DNA from: Alistipes sp. | Lineage (GTDB): Bacteria; Bacteroidota; Bacteroidia; Bacteroidales; Rikenellaceae | Direction: 5' to 3' | DNA: 64,000 nt | NCBI RefSeq assembly: GCF_020026455.1 | Contig: NZ_JAHHQJ010000015.1 | Coordinates: 1-64,000 of the forward strand | In this document: positions 8,492 to 17,781 of the stretch, piece by piece | Numbering within the stretch: position 1 is the stretch's first letter | Layout: each line of letters starts with the position of its first letter | The notes under the pieces: model-generated | The model's input: only the letters and a program-made list of their open reading frames with translations | The model's database searches: none | What the model was told of the DNA's origin: nothing | Made by a program: the position numbers and the translations under genes

Positions 8492-9181
8492 CTATTTCGT
8501 CCCGGACTCTTTCTGCTCTTCGTCGTTGATTTTCACGTGCCGCGGCTTCCAGATGAAGGTCTTGGATTCGGTTCCCGTCTTCAGTCGTTCGATGTTCTTG
8601 CGGTGGGTGTAGATCAGCAGGATGGCGATCACGAACGAAAACACCACAAAGGCCTTCGATTCGTTGACTTTGGGCGATATGAGGGTGAATATCGGGAAGC
8701 AGCATCCGGCGATCATCGAGGCTAGCGACACGTAGTGCGAGACCATCAGGATCACCAGCCACACGCCGAAGCAGAGCAGCGCCACGGGGGGATAGATGCC
8801 CGTCACGGCACCCACGAGCGTCGCCACGCCCTTGCCGCCGCGGAATCCGGCGAAGATCGGGAAGATGTGGCCCAGCACGGCGGCGAACACGGCGCCGATC
8901 TTGAGGTTTATCAGATCGTTCTGCCCGATCAGGGCGTCGTACTGCATCAGTTCGATGATCGTCACGGCCACGAACCCTTTCAGGAAATCGAGCGCGAATA
9001 CCGGCAGGGCGGCCCGTCGGCCCAGCACGCGGAGCATGTTGGTGGTCCCGGCGTTCTTCGAGCCGTGCTCGCGGATGTCGATCCCGTAATATTTCTTGCC
9101 AATCCATACGGCACTCGGGATCGAGCCGAGCAGATAGGCAATGATAATCATGGTAGTAGCCGTGTATATCGTCAGAATCAT
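8492..9181 (-). CDS. plsY: Acyl-phosphate:glycerol-3-phosphate acyltransferase PlsY
   Basis: This inner-membrane enzyme transfers an acyl group from acyl-phosphate to glycerol-3-phosphate, the first step of phospholipid synthesis. The 229-residue protein has about five membrane helices and all PlsY signatures: YLLGSIPSAVWIGK near the N-terminus, the block GSKNAGTTNMLRVLG, DFLKG, and the glycine-rich FRGGKGVAT, which binds acyl-phosphate. I start at the ATG at 9181, because the -7 box at 9207-9214 abuts the upstream GTG at 9205. The C-terminal tail (about 35 residues) is charged. The acyl-CoA ligase lies 121 nt downstream. Confidence 0.95.
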   Translation of the reverse strand: MILTIYTATTMIIIAYLLGSIPSAVWIGKKYYGIDIREHGSKNAGTTNMLRVLGRRAALPVFALDFLKGFVAVTIIELMQYDALIGQNDLINLKIGAVFAAVLGHIFPIFAGFRGGKGVATLVGAVTGIYPPVALLCFGVWLVILMVSHYVSLASMIAGCCFPIFTLISPKVNESKAFVVFSFVIAILLIYTHRKNIERLKTGTESKTFIWKPRHVKINDEEQKESGTK

Positions 9182-9206
9182 TTTTTCGTGTGTTAACTTG
9201 TTCACG

Positions 9207-9214
9207 CAAAGATA
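9207..9214 (-). promoter_or_regulatory. -7 promoter box for plsY
   Basis: TATCTTTG on the minus strand, about 25 nt from the chosen ATG. Confidence 0.6.
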
Positions 9215-9286
9215 GTCAAAAAATCCGGATGTGGAAGCCGGGGTTGAAAAAACTGTTTTTGTGTCCCGTTTTTCCGAAGAATTTCC

Positions 9287-9294
9287 TATCTTTG
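9287..9294 (+). promoter_or_regulatory. -7 promoter box for the YitT-type gene
   Basis: TATCTTTG on the plus strand, 20 nt before the ATG at 9315; it drives the unit divergently from plsY. Confidence 0.6.
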
Positions 9295-9314
9295 CATCCT
9301 AAATAGAGTTGTGT

Positions 9315-10304
9315 ATGAACACAAAGGCTTTGCTCGAACCGATGGGCTCGTGGGCGTGGTGGCGCTCGTGGTTTCTGATTTTCCTCGGCTGCTCGATCAT
9401 GGGCGCGGGATTCGTACTTTTTGTCAATCCCTACAAGTTTGTGCCGGGAGGGGTCTATGGCATGGGCATAGTCCTGCACAACATCTTTCCCTCGATTCAG
9501 GTCGGTACGTTCGGTTACATGTTCGACATTCCGCTGATGCTGACCGCCATGCTGGTCTTCGGCGGCGGATTCGGCACCCGCACGGTGCTGGCGGCGCTCT
9601 ATACGCCGGGCTTCATGAACGTGCTCACGCGGCTGGTCTACCCGAATTCCGAAGCGGTCGAGTCGCTGGATCCGTCGCTGCTGCTGGGCGGGCGGCTGGA
9701 TCTCTCGAACGACCTGCTGCTGACGTGTGTCATCGGAGCCGTGGTGATCGGCGTCGGTCAGGGTATCGTCGTGCGGCAGCAGGCGACCACCGGGGGCACG
9801 GATATCGTGGGCATGCTGCTGCAGAAGTTCGCCGGGATCAAGTTTTCGACGGGCATCCTGCTGGCCGACGGGTTCGTCGTGCTGTCGGGACTGGCCGTGA
9901 TCGGCTTCGGAATCGGTACGGGCGAGGCTGCCTCGAACGGATGGATGCTGACGCTCTATTCGCTCCTCACGATCTACATCACGTCGCGGGTGATCGCCTA
10001 TCTGCTCGACGGCGCGTCATACGACAAGCTGCTGTTCATCATCAGCGACCACCACGAGGAGCTGAAGCGGTTCATCATCGACGACCTCGACCGCAGTGCC
10101 ACCTACATCAAGGCGAAGGGCATGTACACCGATTCGCTGCGCGACATGATCTTCCTGGTGGTGAGCCGCAAGGAGGTGCGCCTGGTGCAGCACAAGATCC
10201 GGGAGATTGATCCCAGGGCATTCGTCGTGGTGACGGATGCCTACGAAACCTTCGGGGAGGGCTTCAAGCAGTTCCCCGAGAAAAACGAGATACAAGCGGA
10301 ATAA
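9315..10304 (+). CDS. YitT-family membrane protein (DUF161 plus DUF2179)
   Basis: A 329-residue integral membrane protein of unknown function. Five to six hydrophobic segments fill the first ~245 residues, including FLIFLGCSIMGAGFVLF and the family segment VRQQATTGGTDIVGMLL. The last ~80 residues form a soluble DUF2179-type domain (ATYIKAKGMYTDSLRDMIFLVVSRKE). I use the ATG at 9315. The stop TAA ends at 10304, and the miaB ATG begins at 10305, so the two are translationally adjacent and share a promoter. Confidence 0.88.
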   Translation: MNTKALLEPMGSWAWWRSWFLIFLGCSIMGAGFVLFVNPYKFVPGGVYGMGIVLHNIFPSIQVGTFGYMFDIPLMLTAMLVFGGGFGTRTVLAALYTPGFMNVLTRLVYPNSEAVESLDPSLLLGGRLDLSNDLLLTCVIGAVVIGVGQGIVVRQQATTGGTDIVGMLLQKFAGIKFSTGILLADGFVVLSGLAVIGFGIGTGEAASNGWMLTLYSLLTIYITSRVIAYLLDGASYDKLLFIISDHHEELKRFIIDDLDRSATYIKAKGMYTDSLRDMIFLVVSRKEVRLVQHKIREIDPRAFVVVTDAYETFGEGFKQFPEKNEIQAE

Positions 10305-11654
10305 ATGGATTTGAAAATCAATACGTTGCGCCCGCTCCAGGGCTCGGGGCGCAAACTTTTCGTCGAGACCTACGGCTGTCAGATGAACGTCGGCGACACG
10401 GAGATCGTCGTTTCGCTCATGCAGCGCGAAGGCTACGGCTATACGGACCGCATCGACGAGGCCGATATCATTCTGATCAACACCTGCTCGATCCGCGACA
10501 ACGCCGAGCAGCGCATCTGGGGCCGTCTGGCCGAGATGAAACGCTACCGGCGCCAGCGTCCGGGGCTGGTGGTGGGCGTCATCGGCTGCATGGCCGAGCG
10601 CCTGCGCGAGAAGTTGGTCGAGGGGCCTGCGGGTGTCGATGTCGTGGCCGGGCCGGATGCCTACCGCGACCTGCCGCGCCTGGTGCGCGAGGCCGAGGCG
10701 GGCGGCAAGGGGGTCAACGTGCTGCTTTCGACCGAGGAAACCTATGCCGAAATCGCCCCCGTGCGCCTCGACCGCAACGGCGTGAGCGCTTTCGTGGCGA
10801 TCATGCGGGGATGCGACAATTTCTGCTCCTACTGCGTGGTTCCCTACACCCGGGGCCGCGAGCGAAGCCGCGACGCGGAGACCATCCTCGCCGAGGCGCG
10901 GAGCCTGTTCGAAAACGGCTACCGCGAAGTGACGCTGCTGGGGCAGAACGTCAATTCCTACCGGACGGGAGAGGTCGATTTCCCGGAGTTGGTGCGCCGT
11001 GTGGCGTCGATCTCGCCGCTGCTGCGCGTGCGGTTTGCCACCTCGCATCCCAAGGATATGAGCGACCGGCTGCTGGAGGTCATGGCCTCGATGCCCAACG
11101 TCTGCCGGGCGATCCACCTGCCGGCGCAGTCGGGTGCCACGTCGATGCTCGGCCGCATGAACCGTAAATATACGCGCGAATGGTATCTCGACCGCATCGC
11201 CGCCATCCGCCGCTATCTGCCCGACTGCGCCATTACCACCGACCTGATCGCGGGCTTCTCGGGCGAGACGGAGGAGGAGCACCGGCAAACGCTGTCGCTG
11301 ATGCGCGAGGTGGGCTATGATTTCGCCTACATGTTCAAGTATTCGGAGCGCCCGGGCACCTTTGCCGCGAAGCATCTGGGGGACGACGTCCCCGAGGAGG
11401 TGAAGTCACGCCGGCTGTCCGAAATCATCGCCTTGCAGAACGAACTGGGCCACGCGAGCAACCTGCGCGACGTGGGCCGCGAGTTCGAAGTGCTGGTCGA
11501 GGGAGAGTCGCGGCGCGACAGGAACCAGCTCTCGGGGCGCACATCGCAGAACAAGGTGGTGGTTTTCGATCGCGGCGACCACAAGGTTGGCGACTACGTG
11601 CGGGTGCGCATCACGGGCTGTACGCCTGCGACACTTTTCGGCTCCGTGCTGTAA
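10305..11654 (+). CDS. miaB: tRNA-2-methylthio-N6-dimethylallyladenosine synthase MiaB
   Basis: This radical-SAM enzyme methylthiolates i6A at position 37 of tRNAs. The 449-residue protein has the N-terminal UPF0004 domain with three Cys (TYGCQMN, NTCSIRDNA, GCMAE), which bind the auxiliary cluster. The radical-SAM Cys triad is CDNFCSYC at about 169-176, followed by VPYTRGRERSR, which is typical of MiaB rather than RimO. A C-terminal TRAM domain covers roughly 385-449. No spacer separates it from the upstream YitT-type gene. Confidence 0.96.
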   Translation: MDLKINTLRPLQGSGRKLFVETYGCQMNVGDTEIVVSLMQREGYGYTDRIDEADIILINTCSIRDNAEQRIWGRLAEMKRYRRQRPGLVVGVIGCMAERLREKLVEGPAGVDVVAGPDAYRDLPRLVREAEAGGKGVNVLLSTEETYAEIAPVRLDRNGVSAFVAIMRGCDNFCSYCVVPYTRGRERSRDAETILAEARSLFENGYREVTLLGQNVNSYRTGEVDFPELVRRVASISPLLRVRFATSHPKDMSDRLLEVMASMPNVCRAIHLPAQSGATSMLGRMNRKYTREWYLDRIAAIRRYLPDCAITTDLIAGFSGETEEEHRQTLSLMREVGYDFAYMFKYSERPGTFAAKHLGDDVPEEVKSRRLSEIIALQNELGHASNLRDVGREFEVLVEGESRRDRNQLSGRTSQNKVVVFDRGDHKVGDYVRVRITGCTPATLFGSVL

Positions 11655-11826
11655 ATGCGGCGGGGCTGGGCCGGGGGGCCATAAATGCGAGGGCCTGGTC
11701 TGCAAATACGACGAGGGAGGCGGCTCCGGGCTGTAAATGCGGTGTAGGAGGCGGCTTCGTGCGTTTTCGGTTGCGATGTGCCTCCGCCCCTGAAAAGAAA
11801 AAGCTTATAAATTAAATAGAACAGAC
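11655..11826. repeat. Degenerate repeats between miaB and the helicase gene
   Basis: TGTAAATGCGG-like pieces recur at about 11651, 11681 (ATAAATGCGAGG), 11710 and 11731, with GGAGGCGGCT occurring twice. The last 40 nt before the helicase ATG are AT-rich and may hold its promoter, but no clear TAnnTTTG box is seen. Confidence 0.5.
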
Positions 11827-13314
<1,488 letters not shown>

Positions 13315-13651
13315 AAACGGCGCTCTGTTTCTTTCGCGAGTTGGGAACTCCCGGAGCATGGAACCGGTCCCTCTCGCGGCGTCCGACCGTTCCGCCAGGG
13401 AAGGGACGTTGCGATCTGTCTCCTGATGTTGCGATCCGTCCCCCGATGTTGTGTTTCGGCTGTGGGGGAGTCGGTGGCCCGGCACTCCGTCTTCCGGGCG
13501 GCTTCAGACTGCGCGGCGGACCGTTTTGTAAGGGCCGGGGCCTGTTTGGTGAGAACCGGGACCGCTCTGTGAGCAGCACGGGTGTTCTGTGTGAAACCGA
13601 AACCGTTTTGTAAGGAGTGGGGCCTGCTTTGTGTGGCATGGGGCGGGGAAT
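13315..13651. repeat. Degenerate repeat region between the convergent helicase and ogt genes
   Basis: No gene is supported. GATGTTGCGATC-type units recur at about 13398-13450 with spacing near 20 nt, and TTTTGTAAGG(A/G) pieces recur at about 13524 and 13606. No clean terminator hairpin is evident. Confidence 0.45.
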
Positions 13652-14185
13652 TTATTCCCTTGCAGCGCACATGATGTGTTCCATTTCCAGCAGCTGCCTT
13701 TTCGCGGCCAATCCTCCGGCATATCCGGTCAGGGTGTGATTTGATCCGATGATCCGGTGACAGGGGACGAACAGCGAGATCGGATTGGCTCCCACGGCAT
13801 TGGCAACGGCTCTTATGGCGCCCTCCCGGTGGAGGCGACGGGCCAGCTCCGCATAGGAGATCACCTCTCCGCAGGGGATTTGCAGCAACTTCTGCCATAC
13901 TTCGATCTGAAAATCGGTCCCGACACAGCGTAGCGGCACATCGAAACATTGGCGTTGCCCAGCGAAATAAGCCTCCAACTCCTCTTCGGCCTGCCTTATG
14001 ACAGGGGTTGTTTGTGTTGTAAAATCGGCATGAAGCATCCTGCACAGCCGCTTGTCGATGCGCTCCCGATGCCGTGCGTTCACCCAGTCGCACAGACAGA
14101 GACTGTCGCCGTGCGATCCGAGAACCACATCGCCGCACGGTGTGGCGTATCGCTGTATCCTGATTTTTGAATCGCTCGGAGCCAT
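13652..14185 (-). CDS. ogt: Methylated-DNA--protein-cysteine S-methyltransferase
   Basis: A single-use repair protein that moves the methyl group from O6-methylguanine to its own Cys. The 177-residue protein has the active site FVPCHRIIG near residue 145, the DNA-binding segment with AVGANPIS, and the Ogt/MGMT landmark FQIEVWQKLLQIPCGEVISYAELA. The N-terminal ~80 residues are divergent, as usual. There is no Ada regulatory domain. The ATG at 14185 is preferred to a GTG at 14194, because the -7 box TATCTTTA at 14206-14213 lies close upstream. Confidence 0.93.
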   Translation of the reverse strand: MAPSDSKIRIQRYATPCGDVVLGSHGDSLCLCDWVNARHRERIDKRLCRMLHADFTTQTTPVIRQAEEELEAYFAGQRQCFDVPLRCVGTDFQIEVWQKLLQIPCGEVISYAELARRLHREGAIRAVANAVGANPISLFVPCHRIIGSNHTLTGYAGGLAAKRQLLEMEHIMCAARE

Positions 14186-14197
14186 GTCAATCACGCT

Positions 14198-14507
14198 TTA
14201 GCTTGTAAAGATAGGAAATCCGTGGCATAAAAACGGATTCGGAGACGCGGTTTTGTCGCGGATTTGCTGCTTTGGGGCGAAAGGCCCGGCAAGCGGAATG
14301 TGCGCCAGGGGGATAATCATGCCGCCGGTGTCCGAGACGCCGCGCTTCAGTCCGTTCACGCTTACGTTCGTGCCAAGGAATGGTATGTAGTCGGCGGGGT
14401 CCATCACCATATCCATGTAGGGATGGATGGGGTTGAAGGGGGGGAGCTGTCGTCGCATGGACATCAACCCCGACTACCATAGTGATATGACTGTCCGCAA
14501 GTAGCAT
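14198..14507 (-). pseudogene. Frameshifted N-terminal remnant of an Rhs/PAAR-like protein
   Basis: From the ATG at 14507 one frame reads LLADSHITMVVGVDVHATTAPP. The continuation FNPIHPYMDMV, DPADYIPFLGTNVSVNGL and GMIIPLAHIPLAGPFA lies in the next frame. The switch coincides with a run of seven C at about 14436-14442; six C would restore one frame. I recall this block as the N-terminal PAAR-like start of Bacteroidetes Rhs proteins (from memory, not searched). After GPFA the resemblance stops, so the gene is truncated as well as frameshifted. It follows an immunity gene, as expected for the leftover of a neighbouring Rhs gene. Confidence 0.6.
14206..14213 (-). promoter_or_regulatory. -7 promoter box for ogt
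   Basis: TATCTTTA on the minus strand, close to TAnnTTTG. It sits inside the 3' end of the Rhs/PAAR-like remnant, at the edge of the foreign patch. Confidence 0.45.
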
Positions 14508-14534
14508 AAATTTCAAATGTTATTCTATCAAAAA

Positions 14535-14780
14535 TTATTCATATTCAAGTTTGACAGTAGACCAATTACATTCACAGATAAATACATCCGTATTTACTCT
14601 TTTAATCTTGTCTATATGTATATTATCCAATTCTTTAAAAAACTTGCCTTTCATAATTATTGACACTTCATGAAAATGATAATCACTGACTATCTTTTTT
14701 ACGATGATAAATTTTTTTTTCAGTAATAATTTGACCAATAATTCTATAGGTTTACAAACCTCTATTCCATCTATTTCCAT
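14535..14780 (-). CDS. Putative immunity protein for the Rhs toxin tip
   Basis: An 81-residue, Lys/Ile-rich protein with no family I recognise. The role is inferred from position only: its ATG lies one nucleotide after the stop of the Rhs C-terminal toxin gene, the standard toxin-immunity order. Base composition is strongly AT-rich compared with the GC-rich flanks, which points to recent transfer together with the toxin. It ends about 27 nt before the Rhs/PAAR-like remnant begins. Confidence 0.55.
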   Translation of the reverse strand: MEIDGIEVCKPIELLVKLLLKKKFIIVKKIVSDYHFHEVSIIMKGKFFKELDNIHIDKIKRVNTDVFICECNWSTVKLEYE

Positions 14781-14781
14781 C

Positions 14782-15408
14782 TTAATTCATATTTATTGGA
14801 TAACCAATAGGTTTTAACACTGATTTAAAATCATCGACAAATATTTGAGTAGCTCCTCCTTCTCCTAAGTGTGGATTTGCTTTAACGATAGACGTGGCTA
14901 CATCAATATCTTCCAAAACTTCATAAGCTTGAACTTTATCTCTATAACCAAAAATGTCATGTTTTTTTACTTGAGCACTTCGCCACAATTTTTCTTTTGA
15001 ACCTCCTGCTGCATCAATACTTGCTTTTGATAAATAAAATTCTGATTGTCCAGGTATGCCACCGTAAATAACGTCACCTTTTTTCAATTTTCCCATTTCC
15101 CAATCATCAATTCCCGGATAATCGCCTTTCCCTTGCCAACGGGATGCTTTATCTACTATTTTACAATCCAATCCCAACGGGTCAATCTGTGTATTGGGGT
15201 CGAAAACATACCCATACAAAGTGGGATTACCACCTGCCAAACCTATGGGGTCTCGGCTGATGTAGTTTCCAGTCTTTGGATCATAGTACCTGAACCGATT
15301 GTAGTACAGCTCCGTATCTTCATCCTCATACTGTCCCTGATAGCGGAACGGCACGAGCGTTCGGTCCCCATGGCATTCCGCCACCTTGCCGTACACATCC
15401 AGCAGCAT
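14782..15408 (-). CDS. Orphan Rhs C-terminal fragment carrying a polymorphic toxin domain
   Basis: The first ~80 residues are the end of an Rhs shell: FRYQGQYEDEDTELYYNRFR, YYDPKTGNYISRDPIGLAGG, and the junction motif DPLGL. After that comes a ~128-residue AT-rich tip with YPGIDDWEM, GDVIYGGIPGQSEFY and GEGGATQIFVDDF. I recall similar segments from Rhs and CdiA toxins but cannot name an activity. Rhs similarity extends upstream of the ATG, in the same open frame, to about 15446 (AYDSRGNLVWE), so the ATG at 15408 is only the first available start. The large YD-repeat shell is missing. No Rhs shell or secretion genes lie in the window, so this looks like an orphan tip cassette. Confidence 0.7.
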   Translation of the reverse strand: MLLDVYGKVAECHGDRTLVPFRYQGQYEDEDTELYYNRFRYYDPKTGNYISRDPIGLAGGNPTLYGYVFDPNTQIDPLGLDCKIVDKASRWQGKGDYPGIDDWEMGKLKKGDVIYGGIPGQSEFYLSKASIDAAGGSKEKLWRSAQVKKHDIFGYRDKVQAYEVLEDIDVATSIVKANPHLGEGGATQIFVDDFKSVLKPIGYPINMN

Positions 15409-15446
15409 CTCCCATACAAGGTTTCCCCTGCTGTCGTATGCCTGCG

Positions 15447-15558
15447 CCCGTGCCCCTGCTGTCAGCCTCTCCCGTGTCCGTGCGACTGATGCCCAACTCC
15501 ATGCTGTCAGCCTCTCCGCCGTCCGGCTTCTGCGCCGGTCGCCCCTGCGGGCGAGCGA
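15447..15558. repeat. Junction between glgB and the Rhs fragment
   Basis: This low-complexity spacer holds the 16-mer TGCTGTCAGCCTCTCC twice, about 50 nt apart, and a GTCGCCC-CTGC-GGGCGA hairpin just after the glgB stop. The reading frame stays open from the glgB stop into the Rhs fragment by chance of composition. It marks the right boundary of the foreign patch. Confidence 0.5.
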
Positions 15559-17598
15559 CTATTCTTCCTGCACGAGCAGGTAGACCGTCGCCGTGCGCGA
15601 GGTGTTGTAGATGCGGATGTGGGGCTGGTGTCCGTCGCCCTTCCCGGTGTCGAACGAGAAGTGCTCGGCCGTCATCGACTGCCGCTCCTGTCCGCCGAAA
15701 CGGCCCTCGTCGGTCGAGAGCACCGGGACATACTTGCCCGGAGCCTGCACCGGAAGTTCGTAGTCGGGAATCGAGGCCGAAGGATGCCAGTTGAAGACGA
15801 ACAGCAGATCGCCGTGCGAGAAGGCCATCGTCTTGTTTTGCTCGTCCATCAGCAGGTTGAAGGCATAGCCGTCGGCGAGGATCCCGTATTTCTTCGCCAG
15901 CCCGATCATCGCCTTGTCGAAATCCCCCAGCCATGCGTAGCGCAGGAATCCGTTCCGGGCCAGCGACCACTGCCTCCGGGCGTGAGCATAGCTCCAGCCG
16001 TTGCCCTCGCGCGGGAAGTCGATCCACTCGGGATGCCCGAACTCGTTGCCCATGAAGTTGAGATAGGCCTGTCCGCCGGTGGCGAGGGTCATCAGGCGGA
16101 TCATCTTGTGCAGGGCCATGCCGCGGTCGATGACGATGTTCTCCGAGGCGCGGTCCATGTGGAAATACATCTCCTTGTCCATCAGCCGGAAGGCGATGGT
16201 CTTGTCGCCGACGAGCGCCTGGTCGTGCGACTCGGCATAGGCCACGGTCTTGACTTCGGGCAGCCGGTTGGTCATCACCGACCACATCTCCCAGATGTTC
16301 CACTGCTCGTCGGGCACCTCCTTCAGCTGCTTGATCCAGAAGTCGGGGATGGCCATGCCCAGACGGTAGTCGAAGCCGATGCCTCCGTCGGCAATCGGGA
16401 TGCACATCCCCGGCATGCCGCTCACGTCTTCGGCGATGGTCACGGCCGCAGGCCGGAAATCGTGCACGAGGCGGTTGGCCAGGGTGAGGTAGGTGAGGGC
16501 GTCGGTGTTGACCCCTTCGTCGAAGAACCGGTCGCGCGAATTGAACGTGACGTAGCCGTGGTGGTGGTAGATCATCGACGTCACGCCGTCGAAGCGGAAG
16601 CCGTCGAAGTGGAATTCGTCGAGCCAGTATTTAACGTTCGACAGCAGGAAATGCCGCACCTCCTCCTTGCCGTAGTCGAAGAGCTTCGAATCCCAGTAGC
16701 GCTGATACCCCGCCTCGCCGGGCAGCGAGTAGAGATGGTCGGTGCCGTCGAGTTCGTTGATCCCTTCGTTGAGGTTCTTGACGTAGTGGGCATGCACGAG
16801 GTCCATGATCACGGCCAGCCCCAGCTCATGGGCGCGTCGGATCAGCTCCTTCAGCTCCTCGGGGGTGCCGCAGCGCGACGTGGGGGCGAAGAAACTCGAC
16901 ACGTGGTAGCCGAACGAACCGTAGTAGGGATGCTCGGCCACGGCCATCAGCTGCACGGTGTTGTATCCGTCCTTTTGGATGATCGGGAGTATCTTTTCCG
17001 TGAATTCGCGGTAGGTTCCCACGCCCTCGCGCTCCTGCGCCATGCCTACATGGGCTTCGTAGATCAGCAGACTGCCGATCGTCGAGGCGTCGAACGCATC
17101 GCCCCTCCAGTCGAAGGGTTCCGCGGGGTTCCAGAACTGCGCCGTGTAATTCTTGGTCCCTTCGTCCTGCACCACACGCGTGGCATAGGACGGGATGCGG
17201 TCCAGCCAGCCGTTGTCGCCGTGGACGTGGATCTTGTAGAGCGATCCATGGCGCAGCCGGTCGCGATACATCGCCGCGGGGAAAAAGGCGCTCCAGACCC
17301 CTGCTTCGTCTTTGTGCATGCGGATTTCGGTGCGCTGCCAGTTGTTGAAGTCGCCGAAGACATAGACGTCGTGGGCCCCGGGCAGCCACTCGCGCAGCCA
17401 CCATCCGTCCAGCACCTCGTCCCACTGCCAGCCGAAATAGCGGTAGCCGTTGGCGTAGTCGACGATCGATCCGGCCGCGAGTTCGATGTCGGCCATTTTC
17501 CGTTCATACCGCTCGTGGCGCAGGTTCATCTGCGTCTCGACGGGTTGGAGCCATTCGTCGTGTTCGACGATCGGGAGTCTTCGGGGCGATTTTTCCAT
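15559..17598 (-). CDS. glgB: 1,4-alpha-glucan branching enzyme (GH13)
   Basis: It forms alpha-1,6 branches in glycogen. The 679-residue protein has an N-terminal CBM48 domain (about 60-160; YVFGDFNNW) and a GH13 barrel. The active-site regions are visible: LVHAHYVKN (region I), DGFRFDGVTS with the nucleophile Asp (II), TIAEDVSG with the acid/base Glu (III), and AESHDQALVGDKT (IV). The C-terminal beta-domain ends VYLLVQEE. YYGSFGYHVSSFFAP and the overall shape resemble the eukaryote-like GH13_8 branching enzymes common in Bacteroidetes. A -7 box at 17617-17624 supports the ATG at 17598. No other glycogen genes lie near. Confidence 0.94.
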   Translation of the reverse strand: MEKSPRRLPIVEHDEWLQPVETQMNLRHERYERKMADIELAAGSIVDYANGYRYFGWQWDEVLDGWWLREWLPGAHDVYVFGDFNNWQRTEIRMHKDEAGVWSAFFPAAMYRDRLRHGSLYKIHVHGDNGWLDRIPSYATRVVQDEGTKNYTAQFWNPAEPFDWRGDAFDASTIGSLLIYEAHVGMAQEREGVGTYREFTEKILPIIQKDGYNTVQLMAVAEHPYYGSFGYHVSSFFAPTSRCGTPEELKELIRRAHELGLAVIMDLVHAHYVKNLNEGINELDGTDHLYSLPGEAGYQRYWDSKLFDYGKEEVRHFLLSNVKYWLDEFHFDGFRFDGVTSMIYHHHGYVTFNSRDRFFDEGVNTDALTYLTLANRLVHDFRPAAVTIAEDVSGMPGMCIPIADGGIGFDYRLGMAIPDFWIKQLKEVPDEQWNIWEMWSVMTNRLPEVKTVAYAESHDQALVGDKTIAFRLMDKEMYFHMDRASENIVIDRGMALHKMIRLMTLATGGQAYLNFMGNEFGHPEWIDFPREGNGWSYAHARRQWSLARNGFLRYAWLGDFDKAMIGLAKKYGILADGYAFNLLMDEQNKTMAFSHGDLLFVFNWHPSASIPDYELPVQAPGKYVPVLSTDEGRFGGQERQSMTAEHFSFDTGKGDGHQPHIRIYNTSRTATVYLLVQEE

Positions 17599-17616
17599 GG
17601 GAGTGTCTGTTTTCTA

Positions 17617-17624
17617 CAAAGGTA
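17617..17624 (-). promoter_or_regulatory. -7 promoter box for glgB
   Basis: TACCTTTG on the minus strand, 18 nt before the ATG. Confidence 0.55.
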
Positions 17625-17728
17625 GTAAAAAGTCGTCCGGGAGCAAAACCGAATTGCATCCGGTGCCGGTTCTGCTTTCCGATTGATAAAAGGTGCCGTT
17701 GCGACACTAAATATATGAAAAATTTTTC

Positions 17729-17736
17729 TATCTTTG
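17729..17736 (+). promoter_or_regulatory. -7 promoter box for the POT transporter
   Basis: TATCTTTG on the plus strand. It overlaps the first codons of the longest open frame, so translation must begin at the ATG at 17782. Confidence 0.6.
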
Positions 17737-17781
17737 TCCACAAACAAAAAAACGTATCCATTATTAATACCTAATTCTACT

